From: Vibrio pomeroyi | Lineage (GTDB): Bacteria > Pseudomonadota > Gammaproteobacteria > Enterobacterales > Vibrionaceae | Assembly: GCF_024347595.1 (NCBI RefSeq) | Contig: NZ_AP025507.1 | Location: 186,001-250,000, forward strand | Direction: 5' to 3' | DNA: 64,000 bases | Shown here: piece by piece, positions 26,993 through 37,425 of the stretch | Layout: each line of letters starts with the position of its first letter | How positions within the stretch are numbered: position 1 is the stretch's first letter | Made by a program: the position numbers and the translations under genes | The notes under the pieces: model-generated | Told to the model about the DNA's origin: nothing | Seen by the model: only the letters and a program-made list of their open reading frames with translations | The model's database searches: none

Positions 26993-28485
26993 ACTTTAGG
27001 TAATGTAACGCTGATATTGGTACCCGAAGAAGAGCCATTAGCGTTGATTGTCATCTTGCCACCGAGCGCCTGAACACGCTCTTGCATACCACGAACACCC
27101 ATTCCTTTGAGAAGATCCTGTGCTGTAAAACCAACACCGTTGTCTGTAATTCGAAGATAAGCTTGATCGTCTAAAATCAGTTCTATCCTAATTTCACTTG
27201 CTTCAGCATATTTGTGGGCATTATTTAAAGACTCTTGGCACAGTCGGAAGAGAGTAACCTTGAGCGTGTCACTCAAACATGAGTAGTCACCTTGCCAATT
27301 TAACTGAATATCAACACCGTGATCCGAGAACTCCATTTCACGTATGAGCTGTTCAACGGAGTCCTTCAGGTCAAGGTCATCCAACATTTTTGGTCTTAGC
27401 TTCGTTAGCAAACGCTTGGTGGTGTCATAAACATTCAACGACAATGATTCAATCGTACCAGCACAGCGAACGCTCATTTCAGCCGCATCGACACGTTTAA
27501 TAATGCTTGCTTGAGTCCGAATTGCCGTGATGTTCTGTCCAATTTCATCATGTAACTCACGGGCAATATCACGGCGAACCGATTCTTCAGCGGTGACTAA
27601 CTGACGGGAAAGGTTTTGATTCCTAGAGAGCTCACTTCGTAATTTTGCGTTGAGATCTTTTTGTTTTTGAACCGCTAAACCAAGCAAGATACCTGTGATG
27701 GTCTGAGCGGAAAGAGACAATAGTAAATCGGTAATTTCGAGTTTAGATGTGCCACTGTGGGCTGCAATCAACGCGACACTGTTCAATAGAGTAGCCAGTA
27801 AAGCACCTTGCCACCCGTAACGAACGGCGAGCAAGATAATAGGAATCGCCATACAGAACGGGGCGAAGCGCCTTAGTTCATCAGGCAAACTGGTTTGTAT
27901 CAAAATACTGGCGACCAACAAGACGCTGTATAAAGCGATGTGACGGATTTTGAACTCAATGACATTGTTGATTAAGTAAGAGCTCAGTGGCGCCCACTTG
28001 TTTTGGAATAGATAATTCCAGACCAGATAACACATCGGCACCAACATCAAACCACCTGTGATACTCACCAACCACACCATGTAAACGGCTGGGACATGAG
28101 AGCCCACCACGGCGACATTAATCAGTGAAGTGACCATGATTAAGCTCGCCATCACTAACAGGTGACGGTTTTGGTCACCGTAATAATACCGTTTGGCAAA
28201 TAGAGTAGCTGGAATGCTTAATCCGCTGGCGATTAATATAGTTAACCATTGGGGTTCATCCAGTAATAGAGCCAAAGCGATCGCGAGCCCCCATTCAGCA
28301 ACATAAATGGCAGGCCAATAGTGAGTGCGAGTGTGCAGCGTCATACCCAATCTTAACGAGAATGGGAACAGCAGAATGGCTAACTCAGAGTCGTTAATAA
28401 AATAGAAGGCTATAACCCATAAGCAAAACCATGCACAGCCAGCCATGAAGACGCCACATATGGAAGTGGCCAGATAGGAGCGCAT
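26989..28485 (-). CDS. uhpB: Membrane sensor histidine kinase
   Basis: A 498-residue HPK7-type kinase. The first 270 residues are a MASE1-like multi-helix membrane domain. The dimerisation and phosphoacceptor region has the histidine in RELHDEIGQNITAIRTQ, and the C-terminal HATPase has LRITDNGVGF and GMGVRGMQERVQALGG. UhpB phosphorylates UhpA when UhpC detects sugar phosphate. Its start overlaps the uhpA stop (TAATG) and its end overlaps the uhpC start, so the three are translationally coupled. Confidence 0.94.
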   Translation of the reverse strand: MRSYLATSICGVFMAGCAWFCLWVIAFYFINDSELAILLFPFSLRLGMTLHTRTHYWPAIYVAEWGLAIALALLLDEPQWLTILIASGLSIPATLFAKRYYYGDQNRHLLVMASLIMVTSLINVAVVGSHVPAVYMVWLVSITGGLMLVPMCYLVWNYLFQNKWAPLSSYLINNVIEFKIRHIALYSVLLVASILIQTSLPDELRRFAPFCMAIPIILLAVRYGWQGALLATLLNSVALIAAHSGTSKLEITDLLLSLSAQTITGILLGLAVQKQKDLNAKLRSELSRNQNLSRQLVTAEESVRRDIARELHDEIGQNITAIRTQASIIKRVDAAEMSVRCAGTIESLSLNVYDTTKRLLTKLRPKMLDDLDLKDSVEQLIREMEFSDHGVDIQLNWQGDYSCLSDTLKVTLFRLCQESLNNAHKYAEASEIRIELILDDQAYLRITDNGVGFTAQDLLKGMGVRGMQERVQALGGKMTINANGSSSGTNISVTLPKV

Positions 28486-29093
28486 TAATATTGTTCTTGC
28501 GTGAACAGTTTCGCTAACTCAACGTTGTTTTTAACATTGAGTTTATCCATCGCATTAGCGCGGTGCACATGTACCGTTTTATGGCTGACACCCAATTCTA
28601 CGGCGATAGATTTCACATCGAGCCCTGTTGCCAATAGCTGACAGACTTCACTTTCTCTTCGGGTAAGCTGATTTACAGAGGCTTTGTTCTTTACTGGTGA
28701 CGCGAGCTTGATAGCGATATCGGGTGTGAGATAACAGCCACCATTTGCACTCGTGTGTACGGCTTGGATTAACTCATCAGGACTGCAGCGTTTGCTGAGG
28801 TAACCTTTGGCGCCTAACTCTAATGACTTTTCAACCATCGCAGGAGAATCATGAACGCTCAACATGATGCTAGCAATGCCTGACGGTATCTCTTCTAACA
28901 AACTCAGGCCACTTTCACCCTGCATTGAAATATCCAAGATAACCACATCAGGATGACAACTTGGTAATCCGAGACGAGCTTCTGCCGCAGAGTTAAATTC
29001 ACCTACTACCGTAATATCAGCTTCAAGGCTGAGTAATTGAGCAAACCCAGATCGAACAATAACGTGGTCATCAACAAGCGCAACATTAATCAT
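28485..29093 (-). CDS. uhpA: Response regulator of hexose-phosphate uptake
   Basis: A 202-residue NarL/FixJ-type regulator. The ATG at 29093 gives [21 protein letters not shown], matching UhpA; the ORF extends four codons upstream. The receiver domain has the acidic DD pair, phosphoacceptor Asp in VVILDIS, and conserved [31 protein letters not shown]. The LuxR-type helix-turn-helix is at about 140-200 ([28 protein letters not shown]). It probably binds the uhpT and manA upstream blocks. A terminator-like hairpin separates it from uhpT. Confidence 0.95.
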   Translation of the reverse strand: MINVALVDDHVIVRSGFAQLLSLEADITVVGEFNSAAEARLGLPSCHPDVVILDISMQGESGLSLLEEIPSGIASIMLSVHDSPAMVEKSLELGAKGYLSKRCSPDELIQAVHTSANGGCYLTPDIAIKLASPVKNKASVNQLTRRESEVCQLLATGLDVKSIAVELGVSHKTVHVHRANAMDKLNVKNNVELAKLFTQEQY

Positions 29094-29121
29094 GATAGTA
29101 ACCAAAATTAAGAGTAAGAAA

Positions 29122-29146
29122 GAAAAATAGCCCCAATAGGAGCTAT
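29122..29146 (-). terminator. Hairpin terminator between uhpT and uhpA
   Basis: On the minus strand, ATAGCTCC with GGGGCTAT (one G-U pair) and a 4-base loop is followed by TTTTTC. It is 34 bases before the uhpA start, so it probably ends uhpT transcripts or attenuates read-through into uhpA. Confidence 0.7.
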
Positions 29147-29202
29147 ATAGAATTAAGTTTATTGATAGAGATGATACTGAATCGAATTAACGATTGGTAT
29201 GA

Positions 29203-29236
29203 TCTCACGTGCTTTAAACCAATAAATCACGTGAGA
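29203..29236 (-). terminator. Second hairpin after uhpT
   Basis: TCTCACGTG and CACGTGAGA form a perfect 9-base stem with a 16-base loop, 46 bases after the uhpT stop. There is no T-run. It could protect the uhpT mRNA end or be a protein-binding site. Confidence 0.45.
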
Positions 29237-29281
29237 CTATCTACCCGAAACTATGCTTTCGAGAACAAGTACCCAGACAAG

Positions 29282-30676
29282 CTACGCGTTTTGAGCCGCT
29301 AAGTGCATTTTCTTCGCGTGGCGAATCTTCTTCTCTTCGGCAACTGCAACGAATAATAGCAATACGATACAAATAGCCGCTGAGGTATCGAGTGCAGCGA
29401 ATGTTCCTTTCCAACCTGTTAAGCCGAAAATAGGTGTTCCGTCCGCAATCATACCTAAACCAAGTTTTGCAAAACTATCACCGATTAGGTAAGCAAACGT
29501 GCCTTTCACACCATCCGCAACGCTGATTGCTTTCTTAGGCACGAAACCTACCGCAGCAACACCAATCAATAACTGAGGACCGAACACTAGGAAGCCCAGC
29601 ACAAACAGTGATGCTAAGTACATGAACTCACTCGTTGCGTGCTGGTAGAACTCTAGAGAAACGATAATCAGACCAAGCGACACACAAGCAACCAAAGCAC
29701 GACGTCCGTTCGCAAGATCAGATAAATAACCCCACATTAGCGTGCCGACCAGAGCGCCAACCTCAAACAGCGTGAAGCCTGAAATCGCGGTTTCTTTTGA
29801 TAGACCTAGCTCTTGATACGCATAAACGGTAGACCATTGATCGATACCGATACGAACAATGTATAAGAAGATATTCGCGAAGCAGAGCAGCCAAATCACT
29901 TTGTTTTTAAGGATGTATTCAACAAAGATCTCTTTCTTGGTCATCTGATTTTCTTCAGCAGCCGTGTCTTCTTCGCTGACTTCTTCATCAAATAACTCTT
30001 CAACCGTACCTAGGCCGTATGCTTCTGGAGAGTCATTACCAAAACGCATACCAATAAAACCAACCACAATCGCGATGATTGATGGGAATACGAACATACC
30101 GATCACGTTGCCATCAAATAGGTAGTTAGCACCAAACAAAGCAACACCAGCAGCGCCTGCGCCACCCACGTTGTGTGACATATTCCAAAGGCCTAAATAA
30201 GAACCACGCTTGTTACGAGGGGTCCATTTAGTGATGGTTGAGTAACTTGAAGGTCCACCCGTACTTTGGAAGAAACCACTCAACGCATAGAAAGCCACCA
30301 TCAAGAATAAACTCGCGCTACCTCCGCCCATACTGAAGCTGAAGCCCAACATGGCAATACCTGAAAGAACAAGCATGAATGGCAGGAACTGCTTGGTGTT
30401 TTTACCGTCGGCATAATAGGAAACAACCGTCTTACCGATACCGTAAGTAATTGAGAAACCCAAACCGATAAGGCCAAGATCCGTCATCGACAAACCGTAA
30501 GTAGAAATCATGTCGTTTTGTGCGACATTGAAGTTCTTACGGATCAAATACATGGTTAGATAACCGATGAACACCACTAGGTAAGATTGTAGGAAGGGCT
30601 TGAACCACATTTTTCTTCTGGTTTCGACAGGAAGATCCAGTGTCGGTTTTCTAACCTGATCTAGGAACTTTAGCAT
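29282..30676 (-). CDS. uhpT: Hexose-phosphate:phosphate antiporter
   Basis: UhpT imports glucose 6-phosphate and related sugar phosphates in exchange for inorganic phosphate. The 464-residue, 12-helix MFS protein begins [28 protein letters not shown] (start 30676), as in enterobacterial UhpT; the ORF start 11 codons upstream lacks that match. It has the OPA signature region [39 protein letters not shown]. Unlike in E. coli, uhpT precedes uhpABC here. It has a CRP site and a UhpA-type block in front. Confidence 0.94.
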   Translation of the reverse strand: MLKFLDQVRKPTLDLPVETRRKMWFKPFLQSYLVVFIGYLTMYLIRKNFNVAQNDMISTYGLSMTDLGLIGLGFSITYGIGKTVVSYYADGKNTKQFLPFMLVLSGIAMLGFSFSMGGGSASLFLMVAFYALSGFFQSTGGPSSYSTITKWTPRNKRGSYLGLWNMSHNVGGAGAAGVALFGANYLFDGNVIGMFVFPSIIAIVVGFIGMRFGNDSPEAYGLGTVEELFDEEVSEEDTAAEENQMTKKEIFVEYILKNKVIWLLCFANIFLYIVRIGIDQWSTVYAYQELGLSKETAISGFTLFEVGALVGTLMWGYLSDLANGRRALVACVSLGLIIVSLEFYQHATSEFMYLASLFVLGFLVFGPQLLIGVAAVGFVPKKAISVADGVKGTFAYLIGDSFAKLGLGMIADGTPIFGLTGWKGTFAALDTSAAICIVLLLFVAVAEEKKIRHAKKMHLAAQNA

Positions 30677-30775
30677 TGTAAACTCTCTTATTATTGATGA
30701 GGTTTGCACGGCATATTACAGACCATGCACTCTTTGCAATTTGATAATTGAAATAATAAGGAGTCTAAAAAGCGA

Positions 30776-30819
30776 CCACATGAGAGAGGGTCTTAGAATA
30801 ACTAGGAAAAATTCTTAGT
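30776..30819 (-). promoter_or_regulatory. UhpA-type activation region upstream of uhpT
   Basis: It contains two CTAAGA repeats (minus strand) 22 bases apart, AATTTTTCCTA and the TCTCATGTGG end, matching the manA block at 25467. The block begins 100 bases upstream of the uhpT start. In E. coli, UhpA binds uhpT between about -80 and -32, consistent with this position. Confidence 0.75.
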
Positions 30820-30841
30820 TCAGAATAAGGCATCATGAAAA

Positions 30842-30857
30842 CGTGAAGAGTATCACT
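30842..30857. promoter_or_regulatory. CRP site upstream of uhpT
   Basis: On the minus strand it reads AGTGA, six bases, TCACG. It is 66 bases upstream of the UhpA-type block, as at manA. E. coli uhpT is also CRP-activated from a site near -103. Confidence 0.7.
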
Positions 30858-30970
30858 TTGTTTAAAATGTGTTATATCGTTAGGAAGATTTGGAGATAAG
30901 CCATCATTCAAGCCATGCTCGCTCCGTTCTGAGCAACCAAATACCTATTTCATAGAAATGTTTAGTAGAA

Positions 30971-31002
30971 GTCTAATGTGGCAAATGAAAGCCACATTAG
31001 AC
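30971..31002. terminator. Bidirectional hairpin downstream of the phosphatase pseudogene
   Basis: A perfect 12-base stem, GTCTAATGTGGC with GCCACATTAGAC, and an 8-base loop. It is 42 bases beyond the end of the phosphatase gene and separates it from the uhpT promoter. Confidence 0.65.
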
Positions 31003-31043
31003 CCGTTTTCCAGTTTCAAAACCTAAGCCATTGAGGCTTCGAT

Positions 31044-33960
31044 TTAGTTGTTCTTAGGAACATCCAGATGATTGAGCAACGAAGGATAACCCCAACCGTT
31101 CTCACCTTCGACTACAGCCTCTCCGGTTAAATATTCAAAAAGCGTCGGTGCTAACGAGCCATTGGCTTGGATTTTTAATGGTTGTGAGTTTTCACCAATT
31201 GGCGTGCCCCAGAAACCAATGAATGCATCTTTCTCTAAGTAGTCTTCACCAGCATGACGACCCGGTACCTTAGTGTTATAACCAATTCCAGCTTTCGGGA
31301 ACAGGTTAACCGTACCAGCTCTATCTTCAAGGTAGATATTGGCTAGTTGATTGACAGAGTCTGGTCGAGGAGTCGGTTGGGTTAACTCTGTCCACTGCGC
31401 ACTGCTACACCAAGTTGTGAGATCTTCCTTGATTGCGCGGTTTATGCACTTTTCCACTAGCTTGGAATAATGAGAAAAGTCAGCCTTGCTTGGTGCCGCT
31501 AAATACGGATTGAGCGTTTGGGTGTTGAGTAAAATTGGAGGTCGATTGGCATCCAAAAGATTCGTAGAAAAGCTTGTCACCTTCGCGTGTAATCAATTCA
31601 TCAACTCGTTTTAAGTCGCGATTACCTATTACACGAACTGCGCAACTTTGCGGGTCACAAGCACTCTCTCTGACCACCATGTAATCGAGGCTTTCCGGCA
31701 AGCGCTGCGTTATCTGAGCTATCACATCAATGTTCTCATCTTTCGGCGCTGCAAGTGGCGCCCATTGTTTGAGCTCTTGATAGATGGGCTGCGCCTGCCA
31801 GCCTTGGCTTGAGTTAAAGAAGTCCATCATAAAGTTGCCACCAGCAGTCGAGGCCACAACAACATCAATGTCCTTCGAGCTCGGATAGCTTAGAGCATTG
31901 GTAATTTTAGGCCCCTCACCTTCGTCTGATGATATTTTCTTAACGACTATTGGGTAATCCAGATCCGCTTGTAATCCTTCAAATACTTGCTTCTCAGGGT
32001 TAAGCGCATAAAACACTGGCGTTAATCCATGATCACCTGCCATACCCCATAGAGTTTTATCGTAAACACCTGCGCTACGATAAGTCGCTTCAATTTGACG
32101 AATCCAATAATCTAATCGGTTTAGCTCGCCAGTCGGCATTAAGATCTCGTCACTAAAAGGCCCCGTGAAGTGTGCAAAGTGATCCGGCCATGGGTTATAA
32201 ACCAAGGTATAGTCCGGCATCCCTTTTCCATCGAGGTCAGCGTACTGAGTGATGTCCTGCTTCACCTGAACTTTCTTTGAATATTTGGTGAAGAAATCAA
32301 AGCCAGATATAGACTGATACGCTTCAATATCTTCAATCAAGGCTGCACGCTTTTCTCGTAGAGTCACTTCAACTTCAGAACGCTCTTGCAGTTCTTTAAC
32401 GCAGCGTTTCTCACCATAATCACGTAACGACTCCCCCAAGCCTAAATTCACTAGGCCGTCATAAGTCGTGTGCGCATTCCAGTCATATTGAGCGTTACAG
32501 TTCAGCGTTTTAAGGTAATCAAGACGATCAAACATGGTTTGCACTTTGTTGTCTGCCATCAATACATCCAACTGCAACGCATCATTACCGAAGAAGTAAT
32601 ACGCTCGGTCGATCTCTCTATCAACAAAATGGAAGTTGGGAATGCCAGTACCACCTTGTCCCGACACTTTTGCGCCAGTCTTAATTATTGGCAGGTTACG
32701 TACGCTGATCGTCGGAGTAGAAGATATACCGACTCGACTAATATTGTCACGATGCTCTTGATAGAGCTTTTTGAAGAAAGGTAGATAGTGCGGGTCGCGG
32801 TAGGTTTGTTCAGATAGAACTTCCATGAACCGCACCTGTTGTCGATGCTCTGGTTCAATCACCTCCTCTGCTTGAGGCTTGTACTGCGCTCGATTTTTAT
32901 GATTCTGATAAGCCACCGAGATGAAAGGCGTACTCTCATCGACTAAACCTTCGATTAAGCCTTGTTGTAGACCATCAACAGTCACTTGAACCGCAAAGCG
33001 CTTGTTCTGTTGAGAGTCTAAAAATTGAATGAGCTGCTCTGGCTTTTCACTAAATGCTTGTTGCATCCAATCATCGAGCGCTTCTGCTCGCTCTTCTTTA
33101 AACACAAATTGTCGGTAGGCTTTAAGCAAGTTTAAGCGCACGAAATCAATGAGTGTGATAGTAAGGGCTTGCGCTTTATTGTTCGGCTTATCGGCGTTTT
33201 CAGGCTTGCCATCTTCTGCAATCGCAAGCATTGCTGATTTCATATCACCTTCATCCATTCCGGATGCGGCTTTGCCTATTAGATCAACAATGATCGGTTG
33301 AATCTGAGCGATGATCGCTAAATCTTCAGGGCTATTGATTAAGTAGGTGTAACTCTCTGGGAGGGTCTCCATGTCTTGCCAAACACCAATTTCAAACAGC
33401 GCATCGTAGATAACGACCATATTGGCAATGAAGTGTTCATCGATACGAATACCTTCATGGTGACCAGTTGCTTCAGTCGAGGTATCTGGCTCTTTATGTT
33501 CTGATACTGGCTCGTCACCGACATAATAGAGGCTATGTTCAAAGCCTTTTAATACCTCTTCATCATAGACTGTCGACAGGTATGCTTTGAATACATCTTC
33601 ACTGCTCAAACCTGAATAACGGTCATAGTAACTATAGAGAAAATAGCCCAAAGGAATTGAATAAGTTGGGTTAGATAGTTGAGCGATCACTCGTGCTTTC
33701 GTTTTCGCATCTAAAGGCAGTGCGAGAATGTACGCATCTAACGTTACGCCGCCGATGGTAAAAAGTGTCGCATCGCGAGTAAGCGTAGCCGAGTAGCTCA
33801 GGCTTGAAAGCACCTGATTTTTCAACACCTCGCTAGAACTGAATACGCCACCAATAACAGGCGTTGTCGAGATATCGGCGAAACTGGGCGCTGACAAAAC
33901 AGCCAGCGAAAGAGAACTGAGTAAACTGGCACAACCACGAGCTTGAGAATAGAAACTCAT
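31044..33960 (-). pseudogene. Secreted alkaline-phosphatase-superfamily hydrolase, frameshifted
   Basis: The 5' part (ATG 33960, AGGA upstream) encodes a signal peptide ending SAPSFA and about 800 residues. Family motifs are GQGGTGIPNFHF (nucleophile Thr likely), NPWPDHFAHF and GMAGDHGLTPV, as in type I phosphodiesterase/nucleotide pyrophosphatase-like enzymes. At about 31553-31559 (TTTTGG on the coding strand) the frame breaks: one frame runs out 33 codons after its last sensible residues, while the +1 frame continues smoothly (DANRPPILLNTQTLNPY) for about 170 residues to 31044, including GRHAGEDYL, where the last metal-ligand histidine of this superfamily usually lies. One base removed restores a protein of about 970 residues. 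It may be a true mutation, a sequencing error or, less likely, programmed frameshifting. Confidence 0.8.
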
Positions 33961-34201
33961 CAAATATCCTTTAGTTCAGTGTGTTTTTATAAATATAAAT
34001 TATTGTTCCAGTTTACTTTAATTACTAAAAATATGTGTAGTTATGCCTATAAAAGTATTTGAATTTTCATCGCAAGATATGACTCTACCCGTAATATTTG
34101 AAACACTTCGCAACAAATAAAACACTGTTCACAATCATCTCCTGACATTGTATTGATAAAGTCCGATGCTCTTTATTTGTGCACATTTTAAGGCCAAACT
34201 T

Positions 34202-34981
34202 ATGAACTCGTTTACTAAAGCTTCGCTGACTGCAGCTATCAGTCTTCCACTACTTGCTGGGTGTGTGACACCGGGTGAAGATGATCCAAATGCAAGCACC
34301 AAGCAAGGTGCTGTAGGTGGTGCGTTACTTGGGTTAACACTTGGGGCATTAACAGGTGAAGCGGATTTAGCGGTTCAAGGAGCGATGGTCGGTGGCCTAG
34401 CCGGTGGTGTCGCAGGTGCAAGTAACGATATTCAGAACAATCGTGAAAACATCCGTCACGACAGCCGTAACGAGGCCATTGCACAAACTGGTGGCACGCA
34501 AGCAGTAAGCCCAGCGAGCACTGAAACAACTCAACAAAACTGGCAAGAGCTTAATAACTTCATTGGCGAGTGGAACGTAACCATTCGTAACCATGTTGAT
34601 ACCAGCAGCAATATCGACAGCCTTCAAGCGACGGGTAATCTAGCGAGTATTAGCCAAGCCAACATCAATATTGGAAACCAACAGGGCGTTGAGCTATCTG
34701 CACAGTTTTCTTATACAGCAGAGCAAGGTTATCAACTGGATGTCATGAACGACGCGACTGACGTAACGGTTAACTTCGCAGGTGAACATCAACCACAAGC
34801 GAATCGCTACAACTTCTACCCAACCAACATTCAAGACATCATTTACCAAGACGTGAACAGTGCTGATGTTCGCCTAGAACTAGCGATGGTGAGTGACAAG
34901 CTATGGATTATCGACAGCTACGCATACATCGATGGTTCTGAGAAGAAGCTACAATCTATCCGCTTCAATAAAGCGAGCTAA
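34202..34981 (+). CDS. Glycine-zipper lipoprotein
   Basis: A 259-residue lipoprotein. The ATG at 34202 starts MNSFTKASLTAAISLPLLAGC (lipobox LAGC). Residues about 36-75 form a glycine-zipper region (GAVGGALLGLTLGALTG...GAMVGGLAGGVAGA) of the kind that inserts in or spans the outer membrane. The C-terminal half (about 110-260) reads like a small beta-rich ligand-binding domain (LNNFIGEWNVTI...). No closer family is recognised. It is divergent from the phosphatase gene and followed by a long hairpin. Confidence 0.8.
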   Translation: MNSFTKASLTAAISLPLLAGCVTPGEDDPNASTKQGAVGGALLGLTLGALTGEADLAVQGAMVGGLAGGVAGASNDIQNNRENIRHDSRNEAIAQTGGTQAVSPASTETTQQNWQELNNFIGEWNVTIRNHVDTSSNIDSLQATGNLASISQANINIGNQQGVELSAQFSYTAEQGYQLDVMNDATDVTVNFAGEHQPQANRYNFYPTNIQDIIYQDVNSADVRLELAMVSDKLWIIDSYAYIDGSEKKLQSIRFNKAS

Positions 34982-34996
34982 TAGAGTGATATAACA

Positions 34997-35061
34997 AAGC
35001 CAGCACAACCACTTCGCTCAACAATACTATCAATATTGAGCAATGGTTTAATGCTGGCTTT
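34997..35061. terminator. Long hairpin after the lipoprotein gene
   Basis: AAAGCCAGCA and TGCTGGCTTT form a perfect 10-base stem that encloses a second hairpin (GCTCAA with TTGAGC). It is 16 bases after the stop. A clear T-run is missing. Confidence 0.45.
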
Positions 35062-35145
35062 GAACATGATGCCCTATTCTTCGCTGCAAAGGCTATATCA
35101 CTTATTTTCTAAAGCCTGTGCTGCAATGAATAGAAATAAAACCCC

Positions 35146-35484
35146 TTACAAACGCTTACCGCTGCCGTCTTCCCACATCACTTCACACTCTTCTTTGATG
35201 GCTGCTTTTAACAACTCTACCAGCGGAAATGCACGGCTACCGATATTCACTGGCGCTTCAATAACTTCATCTTCGTTATCGTCGTCTGCATCGTTCTGCT
35301 CTACTGATTGCTTTTGTTCGACCTCAAGCGCAGCGCGTAAATTATTTAGAGCTTGAGGCACCTCTGAAGCATCAATGGCACCAGGGATAGTGCCACTATG
35401 TCCAAGCATTTTGATGAACTGAAGACCGATCTCACCAAACATGGTGACGCTAGCATGAGCCTTGCAACTAAACGTAATTAACAT
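35146..35484 (-). CDS. DUF1840 domain protein
   Basis: A 112-residue cytosolic protein that begins MLITFSCKAHASVTMFGEIGLQFIKMLGHSGTIPGAI, the DUF1840 signature, has an acidic linker (NDADDDNEDE) and ends with a RAFPLVELLKAAIKEECEVMWE block typical of the family. The function is not known. It is monocistronic, convergent with the lipoprotein gene. The 255 bases upstream hold no gene. Confidence 0.88.
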   Translation of the reverse strand: MLITFSCKAHASVTMFGEIGLQFIKMLGHSGTIPGAIDASEVPQALNNLRAALEVEQKQSVEQNDADDDNEDEVIEAPVNIGSRAFPLVELLKAAIKEECEVMWEDGSGKRL

Positions 35485-35739
35485 AATGAGCCTCTATCAA
35501 ATTCGATTGTCTACAGACTATGTTGAGTAAATCATTGGAAAGCAAGTACATAATCATCAAAGAACGGCCACCAACCTGATCGTTGGCGACTACTTCCTAA
35601 AAGAAATCTGCACCGTCGGTGATATACATCACTATTAATAATGTCTTAATCAGTCTTTCATATGAAACCTTGATAGTAGTCACACTAAATAGGTATCTAA
35701 GTCTCTGCGTAGCTTGTTATTTAATCTACTATTAATACC

Positions 35740-36990
35740 ATGATCAAAATTAGTGGCACAAATCACATGAACAGGCTGGTCGGTAGACACCTAGAAGAAA
35801 TGGCGGACATACGATCCACCCGAAAACAGAAAATTGTCTACTCCTTTTCACTGACTGCCGCGGCACTATTCATTTTCTACACGTGGGCTTACTTTCAGGG
35901 CCAGCATTACACCTTGTCGGTTTTTGAGCTGTGTTTTGCGATTATCGCTATCTCGAATGCCTTTTACGTCAGAAAGGTTATAAACCCTGACTACTCGGAA
36001 CTGATTCTAAGTGGTGTACTGCTCGTTCAGGGTGTGATTCTATTCTTGTACAGCCACGCCATTCCCGATCGAATCCTTTGGCTCTACCCTATTCTGGCGG
36101 CGGTGATTTTTATCAACGACTTCCGAATAGGCATCATCTTTAGCACATCGTTTTGCCTGTTTATCAGTACGCTGATTACCGCGTTGCCTAACAACTTCTC
36201 TCTGCCTTTTAATAGCACTCATCGCTTCGTTCTCAGTCTATTTACCATGAGTTTGGTGTGTCACACCTCGGCTTATTACTACACAAAAGCGGTGAGCTAT
36301 ATTCAACGTTTGTACAAAGAAGGCATTGAAGATTTAGCCTACCGAGATCAGCTGACAGGGTTAGCAAACCGTTGGAGCTTTGAACGCTGGGCTGTAGAAA
36401 AGCTTGCAACCGTCGATAGTAAGCGATCACTTACCGCACTGGTCTTTTTGGACATCGATGACTTTAAAGCCATTAACGATAGCTATGGGCACGATGTGGG
36501 CGACAGCGTTTTACAGCATTTTGCCAACCGCTTGAGCAACAATATTCGAACCCGAGATAGAAAGAGTCACGAATACGACTATTCAATTGCGCGCTTTGCC
36601 GGGGATGAGTTCGTTCTGATGCTCTACGATATTCCAACTCGAAAGGACCTCGACGGTATTCTCGATAGAATATGTGGCTTATTTGAGAGCGGTTGCCAGA
36701 CAAACGAAAGAATCAAAGAACTGACACTCAGTGTTGGTGTGTCTTTGTACCCACAAGATGCGACAGAATTACATGAGTTAACAAGGTGTGCCGACAAAGC
36801 AATGTACGTTGCCAAACATTCTGGGAAGAACCGATATGCTTATTATCACGACAACCCAGTATCGACATTGATAGAAGAATTACCGACGAATTTACCTTGT
36901 TCAGAATCGGGGTCTTCTGAACTTGAAGAGTGTCTTGAAACGAAAGTGGAAGGGAACAATGTAACGCTGTTAAAAACACGTAAACGTTAG
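35740..36990 (+). CDS. Membrane diguanylate cyclase (AGDEF variant)
   Basis: A 416-residue protein that should make cyclic di-GMP. Residues about 30-195 form a six-helix membrane sensor. The GGDEF domain is about 205-375 (DLAYRDQLTGLANRWSFE; LDIDDFKAINDSYGHDVGDSVL), with the active-site loop A287-G288-D289-E290-F291. AGDEF variants are commonly active. The RxxD inhibitory site expected five residues before the loop is absent, so product inhibition may be missing. MNRLVGRHL at 35767 is an alternative start. The stop overlaps that of the convergent gene by 4 bases. Confidence 0.9.
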   Translation: MIKISGTNHMNRLVGRHLEEMADIRSTRKQKIVYSFSLTAAALFIFYTWAYFQGQHYTLSVFELCFAIIAISNAFYVRKVINPDYSELILSGVLLVQGVILFLYSHAIPDRILWLYPILAAVIFINDFRIGIIFSTSFCLFISTLITALPNNFSLPFNSTHRFVLSLFTMSLVCHTSAYYYTKAVSYIQRLYKEGIEDLAYRDQLTGLANRWSFERWAVEKLATVDSKRSLTALVFLDIDDFKAINDSYGHDVGDSVLQHFANRLSNNIRTRDRKSHEYDYSIARFAGDEFVLMLYDIPTRKDLDGILDRICGLFESGCQTNERIKELTLSVGVSLYPQDATELHELTRCADKAMYVAKHSGKNRYAYYHDNPVSTLIEELPTNLPCSESGSSELEECLETKVEGNNVTLLKTRKR

Positions 36991-37268
36991 CCTGCCATAT
37001 ACATAACCCAAAGGCTTACTAGACCAATCACAATAATCCATACAACCTGTCGAGTACGGTCTGGGTTAATACGCTTGGATCTAGCAACTGGCTTAAAGGC
37101 GACTTGTTTCGCCGAATGCATAAAAGCCGCTTCCACCTCACGCTTTTTCCCCCGTCGCTTTACAGCGTTATTCGCTACTTCAGTAAAACGCTGACCTTGC
37201 TCCGTTGTAAAATCATTATCAAAGCCCATTCGACCGTGCCTTTCGCCATGTTTTTGTTGTACTGCCAT
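36987..37268 (-). CDS. Small basic protein with a C-terminal membrane anchor
   Basis: A 93-residue protein, strongly basic and polar for about 70 residues, with one hydrophobic helix at the C-terminus (QVVWIIVIGLVSLWVMYMAG). A good AGGAGG-type ribosome site (GGAGGCCGCT on the coding strand) supports the start at 37268. No family is recognised. A tail-anchored topology with the basic part in the cytoplasm is inferred. Confidence 0.72.
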   Translation of the reverse strand: MAVQQKHGERHGRMGFDNDFTTEQGQRFTEVANNAVKRRGKKREVEAAFMHSAKQVAFKPVARSKRINPDRTRQVVWIIVIGLVSLWVMYMAG

Positions 37269-37425
37269 AGCGGCCTCCTTGGCGATCTCATCTATATTGA
37301 GTATAGACTTAATTTCATATTGTTACCTGTTCAAGATTTTCGAATAAGTCACTCAACGTTGTGCCATCTTCTTTTCAAATCAAATTCCATAAACTAGCCC
37401 TATTCAAGTTTACGAGGGTTTCAAT

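Noticed and set aside
31044..31580. A separate 178-residue gene
   Set aside because: Its first residues overlap the phosphatase in another frame and the sequence continues that protein, so it is the 3' part of one frameshifted gene.
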